Below are positions 51,642-60,607 of a stretch of 64,000 nt of DNA, in pieces (position 1 is the first letter of the stretch; the number at the start of each line of letters is the position of its first letter). The notes under the pieces were generated by a model. It did not search any database. It was not told the origin of the DNA and saw only the letters and a program-made list of their open reading frames with translations. A program made the position numbers and the translations under genes. This DNA is from Pseudoxanthomonas sp. PXM03 (GTDB lineage: Bacteria; Pseudomonadota; Gammaproteobacteria; Xanthomonadales; Xanthomonadaceae): assembly GCF_014852005.1 (NCBI RefSeq), contig NZ_JACVAU010000002.1:620001-684000 (forward strand), in the 5' to 3' direction.

Positions 51642-54053
51642 TCACGGCTGCTGCGGGGGAGTCTCTTCGGGCGGCGGCGCGGCTTCTTCTTTTCGGTCCA
51701 GGCCGAACCAGCTGCGCCAGCCGCCACCTTCCGGCTCCTCGCCATCGATCACCGGCTGCTCGACCACGCAGGCCGCATACGCGGGCGCAAAGCCTGAAAC
51801 GAAGGGCAACTGGCGCGCGCCGGCGCAACCGGCATCGGTGCTGTTCGAACCGACGACCCATTGCCAGTCCAGGCCCTTGTCCGACACCTTCAGTGGTGCG
51901 GTAGGCAGGCGAGCGAACAATCCGGACCACACGCGCATCGCGCCCGTACCACCGTACAGGCCGGTCTGCTCGTTCTGGTCGTTGCCCATCCACACCACGG
52001 CCAGGTGATCGCCGGTATAACCGGCATACCAGCTGTCACGGCCATCGTTGCTGGTGCCGGTCTTGCCCGCGGACTGCAGGCGGCCCAGCCCGTCGCCGAT
52101 CAGCTGGCGGGCGGTGCCGTTGGACACCACTTGCTGCAGGGCCACGGAAATCAGGTTCGCCGCGATGGAATCGCCTTCCTGTGCCGGGGCAGGCGTCTTG
52201 TCGTAGCGCTTGAGCAGCTTGCCATCCGGGTCGAGCACGCCGCGCACCGCGTGCAACGGCTGGATTTCACCGCCCGACGCGAGGAACTGGTACAGCTGCG
52301 CCATCGCGTACGGACTCTGGTCGGTCGCCCCCAGGATCAGCGCGGGATTCGGCTCTGCTTCGATGCCGGCCAGCACGCGGATCAACTGCGCCAGGCGTTC
52401 CGGCTCGACCTTCATGCCCACGCGCACGGTGGCCTGGTTGTACGAGCGCGCGAGCGCATCCACGAGACGCACGGTGCCATGGCTGCGACGGTCGGAATTG
52501 GCCGGCGTCCAGCGCCGGTTCTTGCCGAGCTGGACGGTCACCGGCGAATCGTCGACCCACGATGCCAGCGAATACTGGTCCGGCTGCGCAAGCGCGAGCA
52601 GGTAGACGAACGGCTTGAGCAGCGAGCCCACGGGACGTTGCGCTTCCACTGCACGATTGAAGCCCACCTCCGACACGTTGCGGCTGCCGACCACCGCCAT
52701 CACGTCGCCGTCGTGCACGTCGGTCACCACTATGCCGGCCTGCAGCGGCGGCCGGCGCTTGTTCTCCAGCGCCTTGATCGTGCGGGTGACCGATGCTTCC
52801 GCGTAGGCCTGTGCCGACGGCGACATGCCGGTCAGCACACTCAGGCCCGCCCCCTGCAGCGCGCTCTCCGGGTAATCGCGCGCCAACTGGCGGCGAACGA
52901 GGTCGACATAGGCCGGGAAGCGGTTCGCGGCTGCCATGCCCGGCGTCTTCGTCACCCCGAGCGGCGCGGCGAGTGCGCGCTTGTACTCGGCGTCGTCGAT
53001 CAGCCCGGTCTCATGGAGTTTCAGCAGTGCGTAGTCGCGGCGGTCCTTGGCGCGATCCGGATTGCGTCGTGGATCGTAGTGCGACGGCCCCTTCACCATG
53101 CCGATCAGCAACGCAACCTGTTCGGTGGTCAGGCTGTCCAGATCGCGACCGAACCAGAATTCCGATCCTGCGGCCACGCCATGGATCGCCTGGCTGCCAC
53201 GCTGGCCCAGATACACCTGGTTGAAATACGCCTCCAGGATGGTGCGCTTGTCGTAGCGGGCCTCGAGGATCAGCGCATACAGGATCTCGTTGAACTTGCG
53301 CGTCGGCGTCTGCTCCTTGCCGATGCCGAGCAGGCCACTGCGCGCCAGCTGCTGGGTCAGCGTGCTGGCGCCCTGGCGCGTGTCGCCACCCGAACGCACC
53401 AGCAGCCACGCCGCACGCACCATGCCCGACAGGTCGACGCCGTGGTGATCCTTGAAGTCGCGGTCCTCGACGGCCTGCAGGCCGGTCACCAGCAGTTCCG
53501 GCACTTCCTCCAGCCGCACCAGCCGGCGCTCTTCCTGCTTCTGCCCGTACAGCGTCGCGATGCGCGCCGGATCCAGCCGCGCCGCTTTCAGCGCCTGCTT
53601 GCGCGCGATGTCGCGCACGCTCGCCACCCGGCCGCCGGACAGGCTGACCTGGATGCGCCGGGGCGCCACGCGGCCATCCACGTCGATGTAGCCGCGACTG
53701 GAAATGGTGAAGCGACCACCTTCCCGGGCGTAGGTGCCGGGGGCCTGGCCCGTGCCATCGTCGCGATACGACGCGGCATCGAGCTCGGTCTTCAGCGTCT
53801 GCGCGTCCATCGCCAGCCCTGGCGCTACCTGCAGCGGACGCGCGTACACCCGGGTGGGGATCTGCCAGCGCAACTCGCCGAAGCGCTCGGTGACCTGGTG
53901 GTTCAGATACAGCGTGTAGGGGATCAGGAATCCGAGGCCCAGGCCCACCAGGGCCAGGCCCCACGTCAGCAGGCGCTGCCGCCAGCCGGGGCCGCCGCCG
54001 TCATCGATGTCGTCTTCGTCCAGCGCTTCGTCGTCGTAGTCGTTGCGGGCCAC
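51642..54053 (-). CDS. mrcB: Bifunctional penicillin-binding protein 1B
   Basis: An 803-residue peptidoglycan synthase: cytoplasmic acidic tail, one membrane helix (about 29-50), UB2H-like domain (about 65-165), GT51 transglycosylase with catalytic Glu196 (QAVEDRDFKDHHG) and STLTQQL (230-236), and transpeptidase with Ser477 (GSLLKPF), an SYNQ motif as SxN, and KTGTS (664-668). The UB2H-like domain and class A layout indicate PBP1B rather than 1A. The likely start is a GTG (MARNDYDDEAL); the frame upstream continues but looks non-coding and would block membrane-helix spacing. It ends in an Asp/Glu/Pro-rich tail. The start is less certain than the gene. Confidence 0.92.
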   Translation of the reverse strand: MARNDYDDEALDEDDIDDGGGPGWRQRLLTWGLALVGLGLGFLIPYTLYLNHQVTERFGELRWQIPTRVYARPLQVAPGLAMDAQTLKTELDAASYRDDGTGQAPGTYAREGGRFTISSRGYIDVDGRVAPRRIQVSLSGGRVASVRDIARKQALKAARLDPARIATLYGQKQEERRLVRLEEVPELLVTGLQAVEDRDFKDHHGVDLSGMVRAAWLLVRSGGDTRQGASTLTQQLARSGLLGIGKEQTPTRKFNEILYALILEARYDKRTILEAYFNQVYLGQRGSQAIHGVAAGSEFWFGRDLDSLTTEQVALLIGMVKGPSHYDPRRNPDRAKDRRDYALLKLHETGLIDDAEYKRALAAPLGVTKTPGMAAANRFPAYVDLVRRQLARDYPESALQGAGLSVLTGMSPSAQAYAEASVTRTIKALENKRRPPLQAGIVVTDVHDGDVMAVVGSRNVSEVGFNRAVEAQRPVGSLLKPFVYLLALAQPDQYSLASWVDDSPVTVQLGKNRRWTPANSDRRSHGTVRLVDALARSYNQATVRVGMKVEPERLAQLIRVLAGIEAEPNPALILGATDQSPYAMAQLYQFLASGGEIQPLHAVRGVLDPDGKLLKRYDKTPAPAQEGDSIAANLISVALQQVVSNGTARQLIGDGLGRLQSAGKTGTSNDGRDSWYAGYTGDHLAVVWMGNDQNEQTGLYGGTGAMRVWSGLFARLPTAPLKVSDKGLDWQWVVGSNSTDAGCAGARQLPFVSGFAPAYAACVVEQPVIDGEEPEGGGWRSWFGLDRKEEAAPPPEETPPQQP

Positions 54054-54149
54054 AGGGGATGCGACAATGGGAATTCGGGCGAGTCTAGCGCAGTCCCAAG
54101 GGTGCGTCCGGCCCGGTTTCCCCCTTCGCTCAGCTGGAGTTGCAACGGA

Positions 54150-56246
54150 ATGTCGATGTCGTGGGCCCACGTGCGCTTCATGCTGGAACGCGCGCGCGGC
54201 CTGGTCCGTCGAGGTCTGGCCAGCCTGCGCACGCGCGGCCTGGGCCCGACCTGGGCGCGGGTACGCAGGCAGTTCGCGCGACGTGCGCCGCCGGCCTCCG
54301 AGCCCCTCTACTTTCCCGATGCAGGCGCATTCCAGCCTTTTGCGGTGCCGGCCAGCGACGCGCCGCGCACCAGCATCGTGATCCCGGTCTACAACCAGGC
54401 GGCGCATACCCTCGCCTGCCTGCGGGCACTCGCCGAACACCCTCCCACGGCCGCCTGCGAAATCATCGTGGTCGACGATGGCTCTCACGACGAGACGCAC
54501 GCATGGATGCCGCAGATCGCCGGACTGCGCTACCACCGCCGCGCAGTCAATGGCGGTTTCATCGCGGCCTGCAACGACGGCGCGTCACGCGCGACCGGTG
54601 ACTGCCTGGTATTCCTCAACAACGACACCGTGCCGCAACCCGGCTGGCTTGACGCGCTGCTCGCCACGTTCGATGCACACCCGGAGGTGGGCCTGGTCGG
54701 TGCGCAGTTGATCTATCCGGATGGCCGCCTGCAGGAAGCAGGCGGCGTGGTATTCAACGATGGATCGGCCTGGAACTACGGGCGCTTCGACTCGCCCGAC
54801 GACCCCCGCTACGCCAGCGTGCGTGACGCGGACTATTGCTCCGGCGCGGCGATCGCGGTGCGCGCGACGCTGTTCGAGGAAGTGGGCGGATTCGACACAC
54901 GCTACGCGCCGGCGTACTACGAGGACACCGACCTCGCCTTCGCCTTGCGCGCGCTGGGCCATCGCGTGCTGTACCAACCGGCGTCGCGCGTGGTGCATCT
55001 GGAAGGCGTCACCTCCGGCACCGATACCGGCAGTGGCACCAAGGCCTACCAGGTGCGCAACCGCAGTGTGTTCGCAGAGAAGTGGGCAGCAGCGCTTGCC
55101 ACGCACCCCTCCGCGGACAGCCTGCCTTCGGCCGGCTCGGTCGTCCAGCCGCAGCGCCAGATCCTCATCATCGATGCGGAAACGCCGCGACCCCAGCAGG
55201 ATTCCGCCTCCCTGCGCCTTGCCAACCTGATGCGTCTGCTCAATGCCGACGGTGCCCATGTGGTGTTCCTGCCGGCGGATCTCCGCTATGCCGGCGACGA
55301 CACGGCGCGCTTGCGGCAACTGGGCGTCGAAGCCTGGCATGCGCCGTTCGTGCAACGCCCGTCCGCGTGGCTGCGTGAGCACGGCCATCGCTTCGACGTG
55401 GTGATGCTGTCACGCCACTATGTGGCGACGGAGTTCCTGCCCCTCGTCCGACGATTCGCGCCGCAGGCGCGCGTGGTGTTCGACACGGTCGATCTGCACT
55501 TCCTGCGCGAGATGCGTGGCGCGGAACTCGCCGGTGACGCCGCGCTGCGCCACGCTGCCGAAAGGACGCGCGAACGCGAGCTGTCGGTGATCCGCGCCTC
55601 GGACACCACGCTCGTGGTCAGCCCGGCCGAACGCGACATGCTGTCGGCTTTGTTGCCGGGGGCCGACGTCGAAGTCCTGGCGAACCTGCACGAAGTGGCG
55701 CATACCGGGTTGCCCTTCGGGCAGCGGCACGATCTGGTCTTCGTGGGCGGCTTCCGCCATCCGCCCAACGTCGATGCCGTGCTGTGGTTCGGCCGCGAGG
55801 TCTTCCCCCTCATCCACGTGCGGCAGCCGGACATCCGCTTCCACTGCATCGGCACGGCGCCACCGGCCGACGTGCTCGCACTGCAGGCGCAGCCCGGCAT
55901 CATGATCCATGGGCACGTGGCGGACCTGGGGCCCTACATGGACGGTGCGCGCGTCGCGGTGGCGCCCCTGCGTTTCGGTGCGGGCGTCAAGGGCAAAGTG
56001 AACCTGAGCATGGCGCACGGCCAACCGGTGGTGGCCACGGCCTGCGCAGTCGAGGGCATGCACCTGACAAGCGGGCACGACGTGCTGGTCGCTGACGATG
56101 CCGCGGGATTCGCCGATGCCGTCCTCACGCTGTATCGCGACGAAGAACTGTGGGAACGACTCGCCGCCCATGGCCGCGCAAACATCGAGCAGCATTTCTC
56201 GATGGAAGCGGCACACGGCACCGTGCAGCGTGTTTTCCGGCGCTAG
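54150..56246 (+). CDS. Bifunctional GT2-GT4 fusion glycosyltransferase
   Basis: A 698-residue two-domain glycosyltransferase without membrane helices. The N-terminal GT-A (GT2) domain (about 72-320) has TSIVIPVYNQ, VVDDGS (107-112), FLNNDTVP (155-162) and the acceptor-site YYEDTDLAFALR (256-267). The C-terminal GT-B (GT4) domain (about 335-695) has DLVFVGGFRHPPN and MIHGHVADLGPYM followed by APLRFGAGVKGK with the EGM loop. Such fusions build O-antigen, capsule or glycan chains in two steps. No other glycan genes accompany it. ATG at 54150 (or 54156) follows a GGAG; sequence upstream in this frame is antisense to PBP1B. Its stop overlaps the next, convergent gene by 4 bp. Confidence 0.9.
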   Translation: MSMSWAHVRFMLERARGLVRRGLASLRTRGLGPTWARVRRQFARRAPPASEPLYFPDAGAFQPFAVPASDAPRTSIVIPVYNQAAHTLACLRALAEHPPTAACEIIVVDDGSHDETHAWMPQIAGLRYHRRAVNGGFIAACNDGASRATGDCLVFLNNDTVPQPGWLDALLATFDAHPEVGLVGAQLIYPDGRLQEAGGVVFNDGSAWNYGRFDSPDDPRYASVRDADYCSGAAIAVRATLFEEVGGFDTRYAPAYYEDTDLAFALRALGHRVLYQPASRVVHLEGVTSGTDTGSGTKAYQVRNRSVFAEKWAAALATHPSADSLPSAGSVVQPQRQILIIDAETPRPQQDSASLRLANLMRLLNADGAHVVFLPADLRYAGDDTARLRQLGVEAWHAPFVQRPSAWLREHGHRFDVVMLSRHYVATEFLPLVRRFAPQARVVFDTVDLHFLREMRGAELAGDAALRHAAERTRERELSVIRASDTTLVVSPAERDMLSALLPGADVEVLANLHEVAHTGLPFGQRHDLVFVGGFRHPPNVDAVLWFGREVFPLIHVRQPDIRFHCIGTAPPADVLALQAQPGIMIHGHVADLGPYMDGARVAVAPLRFGAGVKGKVNLSMAHGQPVVATACAVEGMHLTSGHDVLVADDAAGFADAVLTLYRDEELWERLAAHGRANIEQHFSMEAAHGTVQRVFRR

Positions 56247-57835
56247 CGTACGGGCGCGGCCTGCGCCACCTTGACGCGCGCCTCGAAGTCATCCAGTCCC
56301 GGCGAGGCGACATCCAGCTTGCGCGCTTCCTCGAGCGCCTGCGTCGCGAATGCCACGTCACCCGCACCCAGTCGTTCCGCACCCACTGCGATCCATTTTT
56401 CCGCCAGCCGCCTGCGTACATCGGCCAATGCAGGGTCGCGGGGCTGCAGGGTCTGCCATGCCTGCTGGCAGGCTTGCGCGCGACGGATGCGGTTGGCGCG
56501 CAACTCGTCTTCGTAGCAGTCGCGCACCGCCGGCAACAGCCGCGCTGCGGCCTGCCTGACCGCGGGGTGGTCGGGCGACAACGCCTGTGCCGCGCGCAAC
56601 GTGTCGTAGGCGCTCTCCCCGGGAGGGGTCAGCCATTGCCCTTTCGTCTCGGCCTGTTCCATGGCGGCGAGCAATGCACGCACGCGCTGCTCGCGCTCGC
56701 GCGCCGGCACGTTGGGCTCCCTGCCCTGCCGTTGGTGCGCCTCGCGCGCACGCGCCACGGCCTGTTCGGCCTGTGCCACGCGCATCGACTGCGGCGCCAG
56801 CGTGCGCGCCAGACCGAGTTGGTGCTCTGCCGGCCCGAAGCGGAAATCGGCCGCCTGCCGTTCCGCCTGCCGGGCGTATGCGATGCCCACCTGCTCCAGT
56901 CCCTGCCTCGCGGCGGCGTCTTCCGGCAAAGCCACCAGCACCGCTTCGTATGCCGAGCGTGCGGACTCCAGGCGTCCCCGCGCCAGATCGCGTGCGCCAG
57001 CACGGCGCCGCGCGTCCAGCGCATCCGTCAACGCGGCTTCCGCCTGGGGGAGGTCGACGTGGCCGGCGTCGAATCCGCGCGCCGCCGCGATCCGCGCAGC
57101 GGCTTCGGCGAGCTCATGGCGCTGGAGATGCCTGTTCGCTTCCTGGAGGAGATCGGACAACGCATCCTCCCTCCCCTCCAGCGCCTCGATGCGTGTCGGC
57201 TGCAGGGCGAGCACGCGCTGGTAGAGCGGGAGCGCGGCATCGTCACTGCCCAACAGCCGATGCGCGGCATGCGCCTGCGAGGCCGCCTGGAGCACCCCGT
57301 CGATGCCGGCGTGTTCGGCCTCGCGCGCGCGCAAGCGTGCGGCGAGCGCATCGGCCTGTGGACGCGGGACCTGCAGTTCACGCGCCAGCAGAAGGTGCGC
57401 GCGCGCCTCGTCGAGGCGATTCTGTTTCAGTGCCTGCCCCGCTGCGCGCAAGGCTGCCTGGGCGACGCGCGCAAGGCCCTTCGCGGCCTCGTTGCGATCC
57501 GCATCGAGCGCTTGGGCCGCTTCGTAAAGCTGGCGCGCGCCCGTGCCGTCGGCGGCATCCAGGCGCCCCTCGCGCAGGGCATGATCCGCCTGGCCAAGCA
57601 ACGCCTGCACGCGCGTCTCCGGCCACAGGGCGTCCGCCAGCGGGCGGCGCAGCAGCATCACAAGTACGATCAGGACGAGGACCGATGCCGCCGCCCAGCG
57701 CCAATACCGGCGGCTACGCCATGCGGGGACCGGCGCGACACGGGATGACACCTCCGGCGCCGGCGCGCGGGTCCAGTCGATGCGCGGCTCGATGCGACGG
57801 CCCCGTCCGGTGTCATGGTGGTCTTCGCGGGTCAC
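56243..57835 (-). CDS. Membrane-anchored TPR-like helical repeat protein
   Basis: A 530-residue protein with a cytoplasmic basic N-terminus (about 1-48), one membrane helix (about 49-64, WAAASVLVLIVLVML), and a periplasmic region of roughly twelve Ala-rich helical repeats of the TPR/Sel1 kind (for example ARQLYEAAQALDADRNEAAK and ARSAYEAVLVALPEDAAARQ). No catalytic motif is visible. A role as a scaffold at the envelope is inference. It follows relA by 17 bp and may be cotranscribed with it. Similar proteins in xanthomonads are annotated as hypothetical. Confidence 0.8.
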   Translation of the reverse strand: MTREDHHDTGRGRRIEPRIDWTRAPAPEVSSRVAPVPAWRSRRYWRWAAASVLVLIVLVMLLRRPLADALWPETRVQALLGQADHALREGRLDAADGTGARQLYEAAQALDADRNEAAKGLARVAQAALRAAGQALKQNRLDEARAHLLLARELQVPRPQADALAARLRAREAEHAGIDGVLQAASQAHAAHRLLGSDDAALPLYQRVLALQPTRIEALEGREDALSDLLQEANRHLQRHELAEAAARIAAARGFDAGHVDLPQAEAALTDALDARRRAGARDLARGRLESARSAYEAVLVALPEDAAARQGLEQVGIAYARQAERQAADFRFGPAEHQLGLARTLAPQSMRVAQAEQAVARAREAHQRQGREPNVPAREREQRVRALLAAMEQAETKGQWLTPPGESAYDTLRAAQALSPDHPAVRQAAARLLPAVRDCYEDELRANRIRRAQACQQAWQTLQPRDPALADVRRRLAEKWIAVGAERLGAGDVAFATQALEEARKLDVASPGLDDFEARVKVAQAAPVR

Positions 57836-57852
57836 GCCCGCAGCATAACCAG

Positions 57853-59997
57853 TCAGCCTGAACGTCGCGCGTCTTCAACGCCCGGCAGCGCGTCCAACTT
57901 CCCCAGCAATGTCGACAGCTGGCCGAAATCGGCCACCTTCAGGCGCAGTCGCAGATGAACACGCCCGTTGGCGCGGTTGCCCTGACTGTTGATATCGAGC
58001 ACGTTGGCTTCTTCCTGCGCGATCAGCGTGGTGATGTCCTTGAGCAACCATTTGCGGTCAAGCGCGGTGACCTGCACGTCGACCTCGTAACCGCCGCCCG
58101 CCTGCCCCCATTCCACCGGCAGCACCCGCTGCGGACTGGCCGCCGCGAGCCGGGCGAACGCCGCGCAATCGGCGCGGTGCACGGTGACCCCGCGCACGCG
58201 GGTCAGGTAGCCCGCGATGGGTTCTCCGGGCACGGGCTGGCAGCAGCGCGCCAATTGCACGAGCAGGTTGCCCACGCCCTGCACGGTGAACTTCGATTTG
58301 CCGGGCGCGGCGACTTTCCTCGGAGGCCGGCGCAGCGGCAGCGACGCTGGGTCGGGCTCGACGGCGGCGCGCTGCTCCTCGTGCAGCGCGCGGCCCACCT
58401 GGTGCGGCCCCACGTCGCCGAGGGCCACCTGGATGTAGAGCTCGTCGACGCTGTCGGCATGGAACTTCTTCGCCGCGCCGGTCAGGTCGGCGTGGTGCAG
58501 TCCCAGCCGCTTGAGCTCCTTCTCCAGCAGCTCGCGCCCGGCCTGCAGATTGCGTGCCCGGTCCAGCTTGTGGAACCAGGCCCGCACCTTGTCGCGCGAG
58601 CGCCCGCTGGCCAGGAATCCATTCGCCTGCAGCAACCAGTCGCGACGCGGCTCCGGTTCCTTCGAGGTCAGTATCTCGACGCGATCGCCGCTGCGCAGCA
58701 CGTGATTGAGCGACACGATGCGGCCATTGACCTTCGCGCCGCGCGTGCGGTGCCCGACCATCGTATGCACGTGATATGCGAAGTCGAGCACGGTGCCGCC
58801 CTGCGGCAGGTCGACGACCTCGCCCTTCGGCGTCAACGCGTAGACGCGGTCCTCGACCAGCTCCGCATCCAGATCGCCCGCCAGCGCGCCGTCGCCGGCG
58901 GCACCTTCGGCCGCCCCGTCCAGCAGCCGGCGCATCCAGGCGATCTTGCGGTCGAACGCATCGCCACCGCCCTTGCCTTCCTTGTATTTCCAGTGCGCCG
59001 CCACGCCCAGCTCGGCCTGCGCATGCATCTCGTGCGTGCGGATCTGCACTTCCAGCGTGCGGCCCTCGGGGCCGACCACGGCGGTGTGCAGCGACCGGTA
59101 GTCGTTGGCCTTGGGCCGTGCGATGTAGTCGTCGAACTCGCTGGGAATCGGCACCCACAGCGCATGCACGATACCGAGCGCGGCATAGCAGGCAGCCACG
59201 TCGTCCACGGCGATGCGTACCGCACGCAGGTCATAGAGCTCGTCGAACGCCACCTGCTTGCGCTGCATCTTCCGCCAGATGCTGTAGATGTGTTTCGGCC
59301 GCCCGCTGACATCGGCACGGATGCCGTTCTCGCCAAGCGCGGCGCGGAGCGCTTCGATGACCCCGCCGATGTAGCGCTCCCGGCCGACACGCTTCTCGTC
59401 CAGTTGCGTGGCGATCTGCTTGTAGGTCTGCGGCTGCAGGTACCGGAACGCCAGGTCTTCCAGCTCCCATTTCAGCTGCCAGATGCCGAGCCTGTTCGCC
59501 AGCGGCGCGTGGATGTCGCGCGTGAGCCTGGCCAGCGCCTGGCGTTCCTCCTCCGGCAGGGCGCCGGCGGCGCGCATGCGCGCCAGTTGGCGGGCCAGCA
59601 GGATCGGCACCACGCGCAGGTCCCGCACGATCGCCAGCAGCAGCCGGCGCAGGCCCTCGGTATTCACCCCGCGCGCCTGTTCCGCGTGCAGGGCCCACAC
59701 CTGCGCCGCAGCGACCTGGCCTTCCAGCAGATCGGCCAATCCGGGCGCAAGCCTGGCGACAGCGGGCTGCACGGCCGGCAGCCCATGCAGGATCGCCGCG
59801 AGGATGACATCGCCATCCGCGCCCAGCGTCGTCAGGGTATCCAGCGTGTCCGCCAGCACGCCCACCGGATCGGGCATGCCCTCGCCGGCGCCCGGTGCGG
59901 CCGAGGCATCCGCGAGCGCACGTCGCAGCGGTGCAGGCAGCGCCTCCAGGGCGGGCCTCTGCAGCAGCGTGGCGATGTCGGGATCGGGGGGGGGCAT
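57853..59997 (-). CDS. relA: (p)ppGpp synthetase RelA
   Basis: A 714-residue stringent-response enzyme. The N-terminal hydrolase-like domain has lost the HDxxED metal site (ILAAILHGLP where HD would be), so it should be synthetase-only. The synthetase domain shows RPKHIYSIWRKMQRK and FDELYDLRAVRI, then EFDDYIARPKANDYRSLHT and EVQIRTHEMHAQAELGVAAH. A TGS domain (VYALTPKGEVVDLPQGGTVLDF) and a C-terminal ACT domain (about 640-714) follow. The EFDD form is RelA-like, against the SpoT form. Divergent by 71 bp from the tandem secreted proteins. Confidence 0.96.
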   Translation of the reverse strand: MPPPDPDIATLLQRPALEALPAPLRRALADASAAPGAGEGMPDPVGVLADTLDTLTTLGADGDVILAAILHGLPAVQPAVARLAPGLADLLEGQVAAAQVWALHAEQARGVNTEGLRRLLLAIVRDLRVVPILLARQLARMRAAGALPEEERQALARLTRDIHAPLANRLGIWQLKWELEDLAFRYLQPQTYKQIATQLDEKRVGRERYIGGVIEALRAALGENGIRADVSGRPKHIYSIWRKMQRKQVAFDELYDLRAVRIAVDDVAACYAALGIVHALWVPIPSEFDDYIARPKANDYRSLHTAVVGPEGRTLEVQIRTHEMHAQAELGVAAHWKYKEGKGGGDAFDRKIAWMRRLLDGAAEGAAGDGALAGDLDAELVEDRVYALTPKGEVVDLPQGGTVLDFAYHVHTMVGHRTRGAKVNGRIVSLNHVLRSGDRVEILTSKEPEPRRDWLLQANGFLASGRSRDKVRAWFHKLDRARNLQAGRELLEKELKRLGLHHADLTGAAKKFHADSVDELYIQVALGDVGPHQVGRALHEEQRAAVEPDPASLPLRRPPRKVAAPGKSKFTVQGVGNLLVQLARCCQPVPGEPIAGYLTRVRGVTVHRADCAAFARLAAASPQRVLPVEWGQAGGGYEVDVQVTALDRKWLLKDITTLIAQEEANVLDINSQGNRANGRVHLRLRLKVADFGQLSTLLGKLDALPGVEDARRSG

Positions 59998-60068
59998 CGG
60001 GATTCGGCGTGGCGGTCAGTCGCCGCCAGAATGACTACACTACCGGCCAGTCGCCCAAGGGAACAACC

Positions 60069-60587
60069 ATGAAGATGAGCCGCTTGTTTCTGTCCGTCGC
60101 ACTACTGGTGGCCACATCGCCGGTGTTCGCGCAGGACGCCGCGAAGGACGCGCACCTGGGCAAGCTGCGCGAGGCGATGACCGACACGGAGTTCAAGGCG
60201 GCCGGCCTGGACAAGCTCAGTCCCGCCGAACTCGCCGCGCTGGACGAATGGTTGCAGCGTCGCGTCGGCCAGCAGACGGCGCAGGCCGTACAGCAGGCCA
60301 AGCAGGAAGGCCGCAAGGAAGTTGAGCAGGAGACGCGCGGCTTCTTCGATTTCGGCACCGCCGAACCCATCAAGAGCACCATCGTGGGAGCCTTCACCGG
60401 CTTCGCGCAGGGCCGCCAGTACACGCTCGCCAATGGACAGGTCTGGGAGCAGGTCGAAGCGGTCTCCCTGGCCGGGGTGCGTCGCCAGGACCCCACCGTG
60501 AACATCACACCCTCCCGCTTCGGCAACAAGTGGTTCCTGAAGATCGACGGCTACAACACCGCCGCCCCCGTCCGCCGCATCAAGTGA
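60069..60587 (+). CDS. Secreted protein of unknown function, first of a tandem paralogous pair
   Basis: A 172-residue exported protein with a signal peptide (1-22, cleavage VFAQD). It has an N-terminal helical segment LDKLSPAELAALDEWLQRRV (about 48-67), a polar Gln/Glu/Lys coiled region (about 68-95), and a C-terminal beta-rich part with TLANGQVWEQVE (about 122-133), VNITPSRFGNKWFLKIDGY and a basic end. The next gene shares the same layout (GLDQLT...LLNRLL; TLANGQRWRV; VTITPG...WYLQVEG). No known family comes to mind. The beta part may be an SH3-like or small ligand-binding fold. Confidence 0.8.
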   Translation: MKMSRLFLSVALLVATSPVFAQDAAKDAHLGKLREAMTDTEFKAAGLDKLSPAELAALDEWLQRRVGQQTAQAVQQAKQEGRKEVEQETRGFFDFGTAEPIKSTIVGAFTGFAQGRQYTLANGQVWEQVEAVSLAGVRRQDPTVNITPSRFGNKWFLKIDGYNTAAPVRRIK

Positions 60588-60607
60588 TGCCCACCTCGAG
60601 GATGCCC

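Noticed and set aside
51861-54149. Long plus-strand extension upstream of the GT2-GT4 glycosyltransferase
   Set aside because: The first 760 or so codons of this frame lie antisense to PBP1B and lack domains; glycosyltransferase homology begins just after the ATG at 54150, which has a ribosome-binding site.
54054-54536. Longer PBP1B start adding about 160 residues
   Set aside because: The extra N-terminus overlaps the divergent glycosyltransferase gene, is Arg/Gly-rich, and would place the membrane helix over 180 residues in; class A PBPs have short cytoplasmic tails.
57955-60072. Plus-strand frame of 705 codons over relA
   Set aside because: Antisense shadow of relA; the minus strand encodes complete synthetase, TGS and ACT domains.
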